In this document: piece by piece, positions 63,423-64,000 of the stretch
How positions within the stretch are numbered: the stretch's first letter is position 1
Layout of the letters: the number at the start of each line of letters is the position of its first letter
NCBI GenBank assembly: GCA_016786615.1
Contig: JAEUVX010000015.1
Location: 186,001-250,000 of the forward strand
Reading direction: 5' to 3'
Length of the DNA stretch: 64,000 bases
Source: Flavipsychrobacter sp.
Lineage (GTDB): Bacteria > Bacteroidota > Bacteroidia > Chitinophagales > Chitinophagaceae
Position numbers and translations under genes: made by a program
The notes under the pieces: model-generated
Told to the model about the DNA's origin: nothing
The model's database searches: none
The model's input: only the letters and a program-made list of their open reading frames with translations

Positions 63423-63659
63423 ATGGCACGCGTTTGTCAGGTAACAGGCAGAAAACCCGTAACAGGTCACAAAATATCTTTTTCTAACAAGAAGGCAAAG
63501 CGTCGCTTCCTGCCTAACTTGCAGACTAAGCGTTTCTTCCTTGCAGAAGAAGACCGTTGGGTTACATTAAAATTGACTACAGATGCTATCCGCACAATTA
63601 ACAAAAACGGTCTGTTGACTGTTGTTAAAGAACTGCGCGCACAAGGTCAGAAAATCTAA
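63423..63659 (+). CDS. rpmB: 50S ribosomal protein L28
   Basis: Protein of 78 residues with the L28 pattern CQVTGRKPVTGHKISFSNKK and the RRFLPNLQTKRF segment. First of the rpmB-rpmG-DUF4295 group, a conserved Bacteroidota order. Confidence 0.97.
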   Translation: MARVCQVTGRKPVTGHKISFSNKKAKRRFLPNLQTKRFFLAEEDRWVTLKLTTDAIRTINKNGLLTVVKELRAQGQKI

Positions 63660-63694
63660 TTGTAAAGTAAGTAAAGTAATAAACGCACATAGCA

Positions 63695-63877
63695 ATGGCT
63701 AAAAAAGGAAACCGCGTTCAGGTAATATTGGAATGCACAGAGCATAAAAACAGCGGTATGCCCGGCACAAGCCGTTATATTACCTCTAAAAACAAAAAGA
63801 ACACTCCGGAGCGTATAGAGTTGAAGAAATACAACGATATACTGAAGAAAGTGACTGTTCACAAAGAAATTAAATAA
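63695..63877 (+). CDS. rpmG: 50S ribosomal protein L33
   Basis: Protein of 60 residues with [35 protein letters not shown]-type L33 features (single Cys; zinc-ribbon Cys pairs absent, the C-minus form). 35 bases after rpmB. Confidence 0.96.
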   Translation: MAKKGNRVQVILECTEHKNSGMPGTSRYITSKNKKNTPERIELKKYNDILKKVTVHKEIK

Positions 63878-63901
63878 TCTTATTTAAAATATTTTTGAGT
63901 T

Positions 63902-64000
63902 ATGGCAAAAGCAGCTAAAACCGCGATTAAGAAAGACCCGAAGCTGGCAGCGGAAGCTAAAAACTATACTAAAGTGATTAAAGCTGTACGCAGCCCGAAA
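63902..64000 (+). CDS. DUF4295 protein, truncated by window end
   Basis: The first 33 codons run to the edge: a basic, Ala/Lys-rich protein beginning MAKAAKTAIKKDPKLAAEA and continuing KVIKAVRSPK. The small basic DUF4295 proteins follow rpmG in Bacteroidota, so the context supports this; they are presumed ribosome-associated. Confidence 0.75.
   Translation, partial: MAKAAKTAIKKDPKLAAEAKNYTKVIKAVRSPK

Overview
The window is a chromosomal segment of a Bacteroidota bacterium, probably close to Chitinophagia or Sphingobacteriia (genus not determinable by eye). The evidence: several promoters have the Bacteroidota form TTTG-N19-TAnnTTTG, starts lack Shine-Dalgarno sites, secreted proteins end in type IX secretion (T9SS) sorting domains, the rpmB-rpmG-DUF4295 order is present, bshB1 (bacillithiol) is present, and YitT, DUF6427, DUF4294 and LytS/LytR families occur. 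Base composition is AT-rich and looks even; no transposase, integrase, CRISPR array or rRNA was seen.

Layout. 1-4.6 kb: a truncated membrane gene, a NarL-type response regulator, two paralogous small membrane proteins, a YitT/HD pair and a gene-poor stretch. 4.6-13.4 kb: the most unusual part, all on the minus strand: two Fe(II)/2-oxoglutarate hydroxylase-like genes, a HEAGH-motif protein, three tandem phage-tail-collar (microcystin-dependent-protein type) paralogs, a substrate-binding protein without signal peptide or transporter, a formyltransferase, a T9SS cargo protein and a small PID-CTERM-like protein. 13.6-18.5 kb: an aromatic catabolic operon hmgA-hpd-paaABCD, converting 4-hydroxyphenylpyruvate to maleylacetoacetate and phenylacetyl-CoA to its epoxide. 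18.6-25.1 kb: acetyltransferase, lipoprotein, LuxE-like gene, tRNA-Leu(CAG) and a 1141-residue secreted Ig/propeller protein. 25.2-34.6 kb: polysaccharide genes (deacetylase, two GT2, GT87), yraN, a phosphoglucose/phosphomannose isomerase, SRP RNA, transaldolase, FkbM methyltransferase, tRNA-Leu(GAG), an orphan histidine kinase and a LiaF-like protein.

34.7-43.2 kb: a DUF4288-LytS-LytR signalling operon, a DegT-family enzyme with His in place of the PLP lysine, an M16 peptidase and a small divergent cluster of two secreted beta-rich proteins facing a PapD-like chaperone. 43.3-50 kb: lipoproteins, a DODA-type dioxygenase, a TPR/His-rich membrane protein and a MORN-repeat TonB protein. 50.2-52.6 kb: rplKAJL as a self-contained unit with its own promoter and terminator, separated from secE/nusG and rpoBC. 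52.7-64 kb: aquaporin, FAD dehydrogenase, DsbD, purQ, several envelope proteins of unknown role, bshB1, and rpmB-rpmG-DUF4295 running off the right edge.

The best candidate for an undescribed system is 7.4-13.4 kb: collar-domain proteins next to oxygenases, a formyltransferase and a binding protein, suggesting modified or ligand-carrying surface or secreted proteins. That reading is inference from gene content and order. All family calls were made by eye from motifs; no database search was run.
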